Position numbers and translations under genes: made by a program. A DNA stretch of 64,000 nucleotides from contig DF237129.1 of the NCBI GenBank assembly GCA_000708835.1, forward strand, positions 1 to 64,000, in the 5' to 3' direction. Below the pieces are notes generated by a model. The model was given only the letters and a program-made list of their open reading frames with translations, searched no databases and was not told the origin of the DNA. This DNA is from Klebsormidium nitens. Taxonomy: Eukaryota; Streptophyta; Klebsormidiophyceae; Klebsormidiales; Klebsormidiaceae. Below, piece by piece: positions 35,713-47,639 of the stretch (positions within the stretch are counted from its first letter, which is position 1; each line of letters starts with the position of its first letter).

Positions 35713-38700
35713 TTAGACGCCGTACCCGGGGGGAACGTAACCATTATTCTTGCAGTGGGGGAAAATGTTGTCCGGGGGCAAGAAGCCGTCGCAACCCTGC
35801 TGGTCGCAGCACACGTAGCGCCCCTGGGGGTCGCTGTTGAACCAGCAGCGCACGGGGAAGGAGCCGGCGGCACCAGCCCCGCAAACACCTGTGAAAACCG
35901 TCAGAGTAAGAGGGGGGTTTCCGTTCAGCAATAGCACTGCTGGGCAAATGCTTATCCCTTTGTCTGTCCCGTCTGCGTCTTGCCCGATCTATGTGGGAAG
36001 AATGTCAGCAAAAGTCTCAGGGAAAATTGTCACGAGAGCGATTGAGGCCACCAAAGGAGACGATAGGGCTTTTACAAAGATACCTTGACCGTTTGTGAAA
36101 CTTCAATAAGCAACCAAGCAGTCCCTGCTGCGCCTCTCTTGTACTGAATTCCAAAGTTGATCAGGCTGTCCAGCCCTCGATCTAGAGCTGCGAGACTTTG
36201 CAGAGTCGTTCCGGCTCCCTCCAGCGCGGGTCGAATCTGCTGAGGGATTGCGGGTTCGACATCCAACTCTCTCCAAAAGCATTTAAGACGCTCTTCACTA
36301 CTCGCCGAGTTTGCGGTGATTTGACATCAGTAGCAGTTCCGAGGGTTGTTGAGCCAGCCACTGATCCTGTCGGCTCCTTGAAAAAGTCGTCTTTCGCGTC
36401 TTCGACTTTTCAGGACGAGACAGACCGCAAGGAGCGCACCCCTGACAAGACGGGTTCCACTTTTCAGGGGGGCCGTACTTAAGCTCAGAACGACAATACC
36501 GAAAACGACAACATATCCTTAGTCGACAACCGAACCCACATGGATGCACATGTTGGGTTCTTCTCAACATTTTTTTCCTCCTTTTTCCAGCATTCGACAA
36601 CAGAACAAAGTACTACCTTGGTCTCCGCTTGAGGGGGTGGGAGGCGCCGGGGGGGTCGGGTTTGCCCCAACTCCATAACCCGGGGGAACGTAACCGTTGT
36701 TCTTGCAGTGGGGGGTCAGGTTGTCCCCATTAAACCCGTCGCAACCCTGGTTGTCGCAGCACACGTAGCGCCCTTGAGGGTCGTTGTTGAAATAGCAGCG
36801 CGTGGGGAAAGAGCCTGCCGCGCCGCTTCCGCAAACCCCTACAACATGGAGAGAAACTATGGTTAAGAACGGTTGGTCATCTCTTGTTAGGCGCCTTTTG
36901 CAAAGCGGACCTGTCTACAGTCCGGCCTAGTGTTGGTTGACAGCGCATAGTCAAGAAAGGAAGGAAGGAATCAAAAGAGTTGGGTTTGATCAGATGCAGA
37001 TTGGTGCAGAACTTCAAGACGCAGTAACGTCGTCAAAGCGCTCAAAAATCTCTACCAGAAGTCTAAAAAATTCAACAAATCGACCTTAAACTTAAGACTG
37101 ACGTGCAGCCGGTGGTTGAAGCTGCAAACTTGCAGATGGCATCGACGCGGACAGCTTTGGAGTTAACAAGAGACGAATCAACCATAACCATGTTATTACT
37201 ACAAAGCAACGAGCGTTCAAGTCCATACGGCCAAAATCCGTCTGCAAAATCTCTGAGAGGAAACGGAAGATAAACGAGGTGCCCGTTACGCGTTCCTATG
37301 CAAGCTGGGCCTTTTTTCTTCGGAATCCAAATCAACGTCGCCCCTTAAGAGCATGATTAATCAACGAGATTGCAAAGGACTGCCATCCCGTTCTCACCGG
37401 GAGAATCGATCTTTCAGAAGCTTTCTAAGTTCGACTGTACAGGTCGCCTGCCTACCTTGGTCCCCGGTGGGAGCAGTCGGAGGCGTTGGGGGGGCGGGGC
37501 CGGAGACACCGTTGTTGGGCGGCACGTAGCCGCTGTTCTTGCAGTGGGGCGTCAGGTTGTCCGCGTTAAAGCCGTCGCAGCCCTGGTTGTCGCAGCACAC
37601 ATAGCGGCCCTGAGGGTCGTTGTTGAAATAGCAGCGCGTGGGGAATGAACCCGCTGCGCCGCTCCCGCAGACCCCTTCAACACGGAAAGAAACCACGGTT
37701 AAGAAAGGCTGGTCGTTTTCGGGTTATTGGACTTTCTGCCGGGTGGATGGGCCGGTTACTTGCTGGTTCCAAACTGACCTGATGTAAAGCCTAAAACCCT
37801 TGAATAGACTTAAGAGGGTCGTCATTGAATCAGCAGCGAGTCGAACAAAGGCCCGCTGCGCCGCTTCCGCAGAAGCCTGGGGGAAAACGTTCCATTGCCA
37901 TTCCGCTAGAAGGTTCCGACCGCTGCGGCACTCACCAAATTTTCCAAAGTTTGGAGTTACTCGTGTTCTCTCCCAATCAGCTTAACCTCGGTAGAGCGTC
38001 AACGAAACCCTCAGAAAGGTTCGTCGCCTTTGTCGAACCTCAGAAGAGATAACGAGGAACAGATTCTCGCCTTGTTCGGACAAGCCCATGTCCTCTGTCG
38101 TTAAAGAGAGGTGGTCTTGAGGAGGATGGTGACACAAGATTCTCAAAAAGTCAAATCGATGTGACGAAAAGTCGAGGCAACCAAGTTGCCTAGAACAAAT
38201 AGATGCCTGAAAAAGGTCTGAGCTGGCGTTTGGAAGCGGAGAGTCCGTGCTATTGGATGGGTCTTGAGACAACGCCTCAACGTAAAAGTGCGGAATGCTG
38301 ACAACGGAAGATGCAGCTCATACGAAACGTCGAATACATCGAGGATTCTGACAAAGTCTCCGCAGAAAAGACGGACCAGCATGGCATAGCGCTCGAGAAT
38401 GAGTGGCTGTGAGCTAGACGCAGCGCTCAAAATGAGTGTCGATAAGGGGATACTTGAATGGCATAATCCAAGAAAAAAAGCGTCGAAAGCGAAGAGAAGA
38501 AGAGAGGAAGAAAACGCACCCTGGTCTCCGGTGGAAGGTGGCGGCTGGCTCGGCGGCTGGTCCGAAAACTGCGGTGGGTAACTGTTGTCTTCGGGAATGG
38601 ACGTCTGTCCGTTGCAGAGCGGAGTGTTGCCGTCTGGTCCGTAGGGCCCGCAGTAATTCTCGCAGCACAGGTAGTGCGCTCCGTCCTTGTATATGCACCC

Positions 38701-41700
38701 GGCTTGCGGCCGGCATAGTTCTGGGAAACAACGGGGGTTTGGCGTTAACCCGGCCCGGTTCAGTGGTCATCCTAGCGCGCTTTTTGAAAGTGAGGGGCAC
38801 AAAAGGCGCGTTCCAGGGTACTGCGGTTGGTCAACAGGAGCATATCTCGGTAGAGAAACCGGAGATGCCAATTTTTGGTATGAAAAAGCGAGACCATCGA
38901 TTTCTGATAAAACAAAATCTGAAGTCCTAGAAAGGAGTTAAATGCTTGAATAAGCCATTCCCGGGTGGAATTTCTGCAATGACCGATTGCCTTCGTAATA
39001 GTATAGAAGAAGCATTAAGCGACAGTTTCTTTACTGCGTCGTCAGCGCGCGTCACAGGCGGCTCGAGAATGTTCGCAAGATGAAAGCTCATCTGCAAGAG
39101 CGCTTTCAACCCTTGAGCCCAGAACCAATTTTCCATCAAATTGTAGCTGTAGAAGAAGTAGAACACTTTAACAACGACAACTAGAGATGGACTCCATCTG
39201 GACCGTGCTCAGATTTGCGTTTCAACGCAGCGGATTGCCATTGAGCAGACAAAATCCACTGCTATGAATAGCGTCAGATGGACAAAACAGCGGGGGGTGA
39301 GATGGACTGAAAACGTATCAAGAAAACTCGCTGCTGACGTTACACCCGTGTTTGCTGATGTGACAGTGACCTACGCACCATGTACTTTCTGCTGCGGCAC
39401 AACGAAACCAAGTTCGAGGAAAAGGAAACTTGTACAAAAGGATAGCGACGTTTGAAAGCAATGCTGGTTTGGGTGCTCACCGTAGTAGTCCGGATTGGCA
39501 ATTGGGCCAGTGGTGTCGCCAACGGTGGATTGCACGGTTGGACTAGTGCCGGGAGGAGAAACCCTGCTCAAAATTAGAACCGAATTTCAGGTTAAGATTA
39601 TACAGCCAGGTTACAAGTAGGTCCGTGTCTGGGGACGGGTGGGTTTACTTTGGTGGTTAAACTGGGTGCGGGCGCGGAGCACATAGGTTTGTCTCAGGGG
39701 TATGGTTTAGTGGGTCCTCCTGGTGTTGTATGCATCTTAACCTGGCTAAACCGAAGCTACACAAGGGACCTTCCCTTGCTCGAACGTGGACTGATACTCC
39801 TACTCACAGGAATCTATTTACAGCTCACCCACATCCCTATAGGTCTCGGAACAGCTGACGACACATTTAAAAGCTTTCAGGATACTTGAGAATGAGCCGT
39901 TCACCTTCTTTGATAGAAAACCATTCTTCACGAATCTGGATCTCCGCGGGTAGAAAAACCATTCTTGGAAAGGAAGTTGAGAAGATTTGGCAAAGAATCG
40001 AGAAAGTCGATGAAGCAGCGCCTCTGGGTGGGGTCAGCAGATCACGAAGGCTGACAAAGGTCTCTTTTGCATGACGGCGCTGTGAAAGCTTTGCTTCAAA
40101 CCATGTTCAATGTAACCAAGAATCGCTTCAATCCTTCAAGAGCACCTTCCAGTCCAGGTTCGACTGACGACTCTTCTCAATAACCGAGTTCTGAGGCGGG
40201 TTTTGATTGTAGTTCACCGAAAACGAGCCAGGCTTTGTTTTCAGGCAGCCGCACTTTGAATTGAGGCTTCCTTCATAAAATTGGCAGAGGCGCTTTACCG
40301 CTTTCAGGTAATGACACGCTCCGTGTTTGAGTTCTGAATGATCATTTGCTCTTCAGAAATGTTAGTGACCATCAGAATTTGGTTTTGCAGGGCAAAGAGC
40401 TAGAAGTCACCACTTCCTTCCCTTAGCCTGCCAGCCAAAAGCTCTCAACTACAGCGCATGTTGCGAACTGCTGTAACGCTCGCTCCTTTCTTCGAAGAGA
40501 AAATTGAAGTCAGCAATCGGTCATGAGCCGGTTGGAGACATGCACCCGGCTCATTGAACACGTCCAAAAGGAGTAGCCGGTCAAACAATCTGTTCTTACA
40601 GATAAACTCGAGCCCCATCCTTAGGAACGAACTTAGCAGAAACGCAGGTCGACTTTCACTCACGGGATGGTACAGAACGTCCCAGTGTAGGCGTCCCCGC
40701 ACTCGCATGTGGCGGCGACGGGTGTATCCTGTTCTCCAAGGATGGGGCCGTCGTAAGTCGCATACCCGCACGTCCCGCCGTTTTGGCATGGGTTGGGGTT
40801 GCATGGGTCATCGCCTGCAAGGGTGGAGTTTGCATCAGTGAAATTGTGTATTACGCTTTTGTGTAGGTTAAAATGCAAAGCATACAAGGTCACCGACTTA
40901 TCCAGGCCTCGGATTTGACCAGCGATGGGTCACGCCTCCAGAAACTAGGGTAAAAGCACCGTTTTGTCTAAAACAGGTGTATGTCGAAAGATTGGAAAGA
41001 TGGATGGAGCGGGATAAACCCACCGCAGGGCTTCAGACTTTCATGTCGTCGATTGAATGTAAAGAATAGCACTCAGGCCAAAATGGTGAGAAGACAAGGA
41101 GTCTGAGGATTGGAGCATCAAAACACGGGCAGATTGGTGCCACAGCCTGAAAGGAATTCTGGCTGTTGAAAACCGTTTGTGCGCTTTTCCAAGCACGGGA
41201 TCCCTGCCCTCCGGTTACAGCAATTCAGGCCTACTCTTGCTGCTGACTCTGTCAACTCCAGCAACAATCTCAAAAAGTTCCACAAGCCAGACCTCCAGGC
41301 ATCGAAGCATATGGCTGCAGCATAACAAACTTCAAAAGACAACTTGCAAAATTCCATAGCCCCTATGGAAGCCGAATCTTACATAACTACTAAGTGATAG
41401 CTACCGGAGATTGGGCCTAGGGCCTCTTGAAAGGCAAGGAAACTAGATGGCCTTCTTGCTTTTGATCAGGATACAAAGATTGCAGTGTCTAGGATGCGAA
41501 ATCCTTACAAGACAATCACGAGCCACATACCTGGAATGTAGCAATACGTCTGCGAATAGGTTGGGGTTTCCTGGGTCAGCGCCACAGATGGAGCGTTGCA
41601 TTGGGTGCAATTGGCCACAATGGTAGGGCCCAGAGTATAAGCTCCCGCAGTGGTGCATGTGTTTCCTGTGACAACGAAGACAATCCAAAATCTGTTAGAA

Positions 41701-42890
41701 GAGTTGCAAGCAACTGCCCGAGTGATGCAATTGTCGCCAGATTGCTACTTTCAGGTGATGCAACACGACGTACAGCTATTTTCTGAATAGTGGCGTAACA
41801 GTGGCTGCTTCAAGTGGACATCAAAGGAAGAACTGTTTATAACCATCTGAAGAACAATTTGTAGAGGAGCATCACCCTCGCGGCGTCTTGGAGCAGCTAG
41901 GGCGACTGTTTACAAGTAGGACTGACAATCCAGGTGGCAGTACACATATCACCCCAAGCTTTCAACCCCAAGCGAAGGTATAATGGAGCACGCAAACCAC
42001 TTCTTTTCTGTCAGACGCATTGCAACCAGCACCAGCGTCCAGCGGAGTCTTTCTGACTCCAAACTTTATGGTTCAGAGGGACCTTGAAAACCACACAGCC
42101 TTGATTGGGCACATTCTGTTGGTAACCGAAGGTGATGCGACATGGTTAAGGATGGCTACTCTGACAGGACTTCCTGCAATCTGAGAAGCTCCAATCAGTC
42201 CAAGGGAACCGTCACTTGTGAGTGATACCCCCCATACTGTCTGTGACCATTTTCAGAGATGACCCTCTATAAGGGCCCCGGGGGGCCTCAGCTTCCTCAA
42301 GTGATTCCAAAGGCCCCCCTTTCTTCGTTCAACCCTGAGTCTTCGTTCAACCTCCCCTCCCACCCCCCCCTTCTATCCCCCCACAATAAGGGGGGGTACC
42401 AGGTACAGTACGACGGTACCCTGATTGCACTGCCTTCTCTAAAGAAAGAAACGCTGCCTGCATTTCTTTGCAGAATCTGCTCAATCTGCCAGACTTGGTT
42501 CGTAATGCCATCAACGGCAAGAACAGGAAACTAGCGGACTGAGTAACTGAGTAAATGAGTCAACCCAAAATGGTTTTGAACGTAATGCCGGATTCCAAAG
42601 AGCAGACTTCCTACCCTCACTCAGCCTTGCATGTACATGTTTGCAAGTACCACATTCTTCAATCAAATTGAAATGGGGCACCATATTGGTCGCTCACCAG
42701 ACCCACAAGGGTTGCCAACGCAGGGGTCTGCGACGCAGGATCTCGAGTCGCCTCTTCGGCCTGGTACGATGTCGTATCCAGATGGGCAGGAAAGGCCGGG
42801 GAAGGGACCCCAGAGAGGAAAGGCATCCGTCCTTGCCGCCAGGAAAAGAGACAGGAACAGGAGCTGGGACAGCATACTGAGCGCAGCCAT
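35713..42890 (-). CDS. Secreted EGF-like and six-cysteine-module protein, copy B, 459 aa
   Basis: Minus-strand exons: 42890-42698, 41665-41531, 40814-40664, 39563-39481, 38720-38520, 37674-37456, 36838-36617 and 35888-35713. All eight have the same lengths as in copy A except exon 3, which is 3 nt shorter. The signal peptide (MAALSMLSQLLFLSLFLAA) precedes a Cys-rich segment. The EGF-like exon 3 reads CNPNPCQNGGTC then CECGDAYTGTFC. Modules in exons 5-8 include RYVCCDNQGCDGFN and TPHCKN. Most introns are phase 1, so exons 2 and 5-7 are symmetrical and can be duplicated without frameshift. Modules 6 and 7 are nearly identical over their first 60 residues, indicating recent exon duplication. Two introns of about 1 kb precede the EGF and Thr/Ser exons. 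Role unknown; secretion is inferred from the signal peptide. Confidence 0.82.
37808..37880 (-). pseudogene. Relic of a cysteine-module exon in intron 5 of copy B
   Basis: The minus strand keeps CGSGAAGP, then departs from the module with a frame-breaking change and an in-frame stop. It is at the same position as the 28333-28410 relic in copy A, so the broken exon was already present before the segmental duplication. Confidence 0.7.
39630..39690 (+). repeat. Dispersed G-rich repeat copy, intron 3 of copy B
   Basis: GGGGACGGGTGGGTTTACTT followed by GTGGTTAAACTGGGTGCGGG matches the core of the 349-555 element (opposite strand) and the 46195-46300 copy. Confidence 0.55.
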
Positions 42891-43605
42891 TGGGGCGCCA
42901 GAGGAGCTTTCTTCTAGGGAGTAGGGAGTGAGCGAATAAGGGAATGAGGAAATGCTTCTTCGATCAATCCTTACATGCTGCATTTACTTCCTGCATTCCT
43001 GCATTTCATTTATGTGGCGGCGGGTCTGCAAGTGCTGCTCAAGCTGTGCTGCAAGGGATCGGAGGCATCGGACTGCTCAGTGCTGCAAGCAGGCTGCAAC
43101 TTGTGCAAGCACATGATGGGGCGGCTGGACTGTTAGAATACGGTAGGAAGGTATACCGTATACTGAACATTGTGAGTGATCATGCACATCATCTTGTGAC
43201 TGACCCAGGCAAGAACATCATGCACATGCAGACGGTGAGCCTTCAACTTTACCCGCTAGGCACTGCTCCCTGCCAGGGCAGTGACTGACATCACTCAGAC
43301 TGCACACAGTGCACACCTGGTAGTAGGTACACAGTACTGGTAATTCAACTGGGAGTACCTATAAAACGGCAGGCTGACGGGTCCGGCCGTCTGGATGTAC
43401 CGGTACCTACTCCGGTCCGCAGCTGTCTGCGTTTGCACGGCGACTACGACGGCGATTTCGGACGGTTCTTTTACAGAGAGCCATTTTAGGTACCAACGCT
43501 GTAAAACAAAGAACACATGTGCTCTCCCCCAAGCTGATGTCAACATCCGTCCGACCACTGCCCCATGGGTTGATGAGTGGCGCATGACGTATTCCTAGGC
43601 TGGCA

Positions 43606-44094
43606 ATGATGCTGACAGTCACTTCGGTTGTGACCAGTCGAGTCACCGGGTCTGGCCCCCGGTGTCGGATGGGCTCGGACAACGGTCCGCTCGGAGTCGC
43701 TGTCCGCACAGAGTCCGAATCGTCCCACTCAGAATTCGAGTCGATGAGACTCGCGTCGGAGTCGCCGAATTACGTGCCCCCAGTGACCGTCCGTGGACTT
43801 TTGCGAAAGCAGTTCGACAGTCAAAAGCCCTCGCTCGGCACGAAATCCAGCAAGCGGAAGTCAACAAAACCCCGGGAAGCAGCCAAAAACAACTACGTGG
43901 CAGATAAGCGAAAGCACTGGCAGAGAAAGCGAACCCCTGTCCAACACGAGAAACCGCTTTCAAACCCGAAGGTCCGAAAGACCGGCTCTTCGGCTCTCCC
44001 TCTCAACAAGCCCTCCCAAACCCCTGACCCAAGCAGTCGCGTAAACCCGGCGAAACCAACGCACCCAAATACATTAATCAGGGCGCGAACCTGA
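43606..44094 (+). CDS. Doubtful open frame, 162 aa, basic and Ser-rich
   Basis: A single uninterrupted frame with GC-rich, exon-like composition. The product is Ser/Glu-rich in its first half (SESSHSEFESMRLASES) and Lys/Arg-rich in the second (KSSKRKSTKPREAAKNN, KRKHWQRKR). Nothing is recognised, and overlapping frames of similar length exist on both strands, so it may be an accidental frame or an exon of an unseen gene. Confidence 0.22.
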   Translation: MMLTVTSVVTSRVTGSGPRCRMGSDNGPLGVAVRTESESSHSEFESMRLASESPNYVPPVTVRGLLRKQFDSQKPSLGTKSSKRKSTKPREAAKNNYVADKRKHWQRKRTPVQHEKPLSNPKVRKTGSSALPLNKPSQTPDPSSRVNPAKPTHPNTLIRART

Positions 44095-46194
44095 TCCAAG
44101 CAGGGCGCGAACTCGATCCAAGCGCTTAACGTTTAGCGGGCGTTTAGCAACTTGTGCAAGTGAATGCTCTGTGAATGCAGAGCAACTGGAGCAAGGACGG
44201 AACGACCACGGAATAACGAGCTGAACCGTACTGCAGAAACCGTCTCTCGCTCCTTACCCAGGCCGCTTCAGTCCGACATGGCCAAAGGGGTCAAGGACAA
44301 AAAGGACAAGGACTCTCAAATGCGCGAACTACAACGGCAATAAGAAGGATAATGCAAGCGGAGAACTTCACACTGCGCGAGGAAAATGATTCTAGTAACG
44401 TTTCCATTCTCGACTTTTGCACAAACTTAGCGTCTTCGATTCTTCTTCGAACTCAAAAAAAATTCTGGATCTGAATATTTTCCCTCCTTCTGACCAAGCT
44501 CTTAAAGGTCTGCTTGTAATCTCTCTACCATGTTCTAGTGTAGGCCCATAGAAGGAACCGAGAACCGGAGAACACGAAATGATTGTGTGTTCGGAAATCG
44601 TCCAACCACTCGCTTCTCTTCAAAAGTAGCAACCTTATAGTCATTAGGACTAGTCAGAGAGAATGACGAACATGCATTCTTGCTAACCTGTTACATGAAA
44701 TTCCCTATTGATCCGTCTTTCGTCATTAAAGAATGGTAACGAACATTTCAACTGTGATCATGATCAGTTTACCACCGGGAGGAGCAGCCCATCCTAAGGC
44801 GTTGTCCGTCCTCAGAACAGCTCCAAGAAAGTTTCGTAAGCTTTTCCTTTCTCAATCAGCAAGTCGGAAAGTCAGTATACTTCGAGAACGGTTGCCTCAA
44901 TCTTCAAATACACGGCGACCTGTCACAAACGGACAGGCTACCTGAAAGAAGTGTTTCGTATAGTAACGAGGTTTTGTTGCAGTAACGGGTATAAATCCCT
45001 CCGGTCCTCGGTTCGCAATTTGTCATGTTCGTCCAGAACGATCTCAACGACTTGGACGAGACATTACTCAGATACCATTTTCCGACCTACAAAGCATGTC
45101 CCCTCAAAATGGGCGACGGGAAGGGGTTAAGAATACAAACCACCCAGCTTACCGAAAACCGGAGTCATTGGTGAATCGAACCCACATGACGAAGCGTATT
45201 CTTCAACCAGGATTTCGTTCCCCTGGAAAGGAATCTATTTACCCAATTTCAAAGCTCGAGTCAGAGAGACAAGTACGCTTTCTTCTCTTTGGTTATACCA
45301 CTGATTTCCTCATTGGAGCGCTACCACTCTGACCCGTGGACGGCAAACAGGCCATCCACGGACATGGAAAAGAGACCCATGTTCAAACGACGAGAGACGT
45401 CGTACGCCTCCTTCATTCGTGCGAACGTAACAATGTAACAGCAGTTGTAATATGTTTCCACGGAATCATAATTCGGAGCGCTCATGAAAGACTACAGAAC
45501 CTGATAAATCTCTGACGGGTCAAGTGGCATTCCAACCGGTAGCAGGACGGGTGGCGCCGGGACATCAGGAACCAGCCAACAATCAGTTTTCTTAACCCAT
45601 CATGTAAAGCCTATAATCCAGAATCCCTCTCGAAGCTCTCTGAAACCACGCAAGACTGGCACAGGCGGCCAGAAAGCAACGGCCGCCGGTGTCAAAACTC
45701 GGCAGCGCGAGAAGAAGACCACTTCTTCAGGCACGCGGCCGCGCCCGCAGCCGACGAAGGAGGTTCGGGTGTATGTAAAACCCTCTCTTCAAAATAGATC
45801 GACGGCTGTCATTCGCATGAGGAAAAATTGAACGGTTGCAGACCCGGAGAAGAGCTCGTGACCACCTTTGTTTGCACGTCAGATAATCTTAGTCAACTGC
45901 AGTGAGTACTGAGGTTTGAAGCAAACGGCCGCGAATTGTCCAGAAACCTGCCTCTTGGAAACAACTTCGCGTTTAGCACACTTGACGAAAGCTGCAACAC
46001 AACCTCTCTGCAAGGTTTCGAAGTCCATAGGAAAGGAAAAGGGGCCTGAAAGAATTAAGAAACGAAGACCACTGATCGATATTCATGAGCCTAGCTCAAG
46101 CAAGACATCAGGAAGGGGCTGGGCCAGAATTATCCATTTGATCTCTCTCTTCTGTAAGTGCCTCTCTCTCTCTCAAGTGCCACTCTGGAAAGCT

Positions 46195-46300
46195 AACCAG
46201 TCTGGGACGGGTAGGGTTAGTTTGGGGGTTAGGGTGGGTTCGGGTGCGGAGCGGGGTGATTTTGTGGGTTAGATTTTTAGTGTTAGTGTTGGAACTTACT
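46195..46300 (+). repeat. Dispersed G-rich repeat copy
   Basis: GTCTGGGACGGGTAGGGTTA through GGGTGCGGAGCGGG and TTTTTAGTGTTAGTGTTGGA matches the reverse complement of about 403-490 over some 90 bp, the best match among the copies. It continues into a 15-bp-periodic AGCTTACTATTGCTA tract that resembles the AATAATAAG arm of the 349-555 element. Confidence 0.7.
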
Positions 46301-47639
46301 ATTGCTAGAGCTTACTATGATTGCTAAAGCTTACGATTGCTAAAATGAAGTTTCTTACTCTGGAAGACCCTCTGCAGGAGCAAGACTGATTAACGTTCTT
46401 CGTCTCGGTCACAGATTTGAACATTCCACATTCTCAATGCGGAAGCGTTACGCGGAGCAGGAAGATTGGCTTGAAATGATTGTTCGTTTGGCTCACCCAT
46501 GCGTATGCTTCGGTTCAGATTGTAATGTAAATTGATCGTGATCGCTAGCATTCTGGTAATTTTGTGGCCCAGCCCCTTAGAAGGTTCCAGATTAGGCTCC
46601 GATGAGTTAGACTTCTTTTCCTTCAGTGGCGGTACGTGCCGGATGCTAGCATCCCATCCGGAGAACATTTCAAGGCAGCGCATGTAGGAACTCAGGATAG
46701 TAATTGACTCTCACACTAATTTACAGTCCCTGTGACAGTCTTTGCATGCAGTTTCAAAGATGCAAGACATATGACTGATGCTTGTCCTGTCCGGGATTCG
46801 TAAGCACATACACGTACTTGCGAGCAAAGACAGGTGGGCTGGCGAGAAAGACAAGGGCTGCCATCCCCCTCTCCTGTCACTCACCTCCTAAGCTGCTCAA
46901 TAAATGACGTTTTTCTCTGTCTTACTAATTCAATCACTTGAGAACGGGAAGACGTAGAACGGAAAGCTCGCGTACCGGTAAGAAAATGAAGGTTCGTATA
47001 CATGTACATGTAGACCGTCTAGCATGCTTGCATGTTCCTAGCTGTTGCTGCTTAATATAAATCCGTACGTGACCGTGGTCCGCTTAGACTCCATGTAAAT
47101 GAACGCAACTTGGACCGTTGCCCATGGCATGGTCTGAGGATCGGTCACCCGGGCATAGCGGCTGCCGCACGGATCGAAAGCATGCATGTATTTTCGATGA
47201 TGGTCTCGCAGCTTCGTTGCGCCGTGGCCAGTGCGGGCGGCCATATTCTATATAGGCTTCTCATGGCATACAATGACCGTCCGGCAAAATGCTCAACGCA
47301 TTGCAGTCGGCGCGCACTGCAGTGCAAACACACCAAGATGTGTTCTGCTTGTCTATGGCTCACACGCAGCCGTTGGGCTTTTACAGAATCGAGGATACCG
47401 GCAGCATGCCATGGCACCCATCATGGGATACTTCAGAAGCGGCCACATTTCGGCGCGTCACAACCCACTTCCACAACCGCCATAAGGCAAGCGAAAAAGA
47501 CTTCAGTCAACACCACATGCCAACAGAATGAAAGAGTTCAGGTTTTGTAAAAAGCTCAAAGTTGACCAAGTAAGCTGTGGCGTCTGTGACATCACAAGTC
47601 GTACACGATGAAGGTCCTGATTCATTGAAGCAGAAATCT

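Larger units (their letters stand above)
35100..43560. repeat. Segmental duplication unit B (about 8.5 kb)
   Basis: Second unit, matching 25610-34130 in the same orientation. Homology extends past the start codon of copy B to about 43.5 kb, where a TTGATGTCAACA-like word pairs with the one near 34100. Boundaries are approximate because similarity fades at both ends. Confidence 0.85.
43561..47639. other. Long region without a secure gene
   Basis: About 4 kb between unit B and the KH gene. It contains the doubtful frame at 43606-44094, a direct repeat of GGGCGCGAAC..GATCCAAGC near 44080-44120, and the dispersed repeat at 46195-46300. Composition is mixed, with many stops in all frames after 44.1 kb. 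Confidence 0.45.

Noticed and set aside
45096-45332. 78-aa plus-strand frame in the 43.6-47.6 kb gap
   Set aside because: No motif, no exon-like GC rise, and no neighbouring exon to join.
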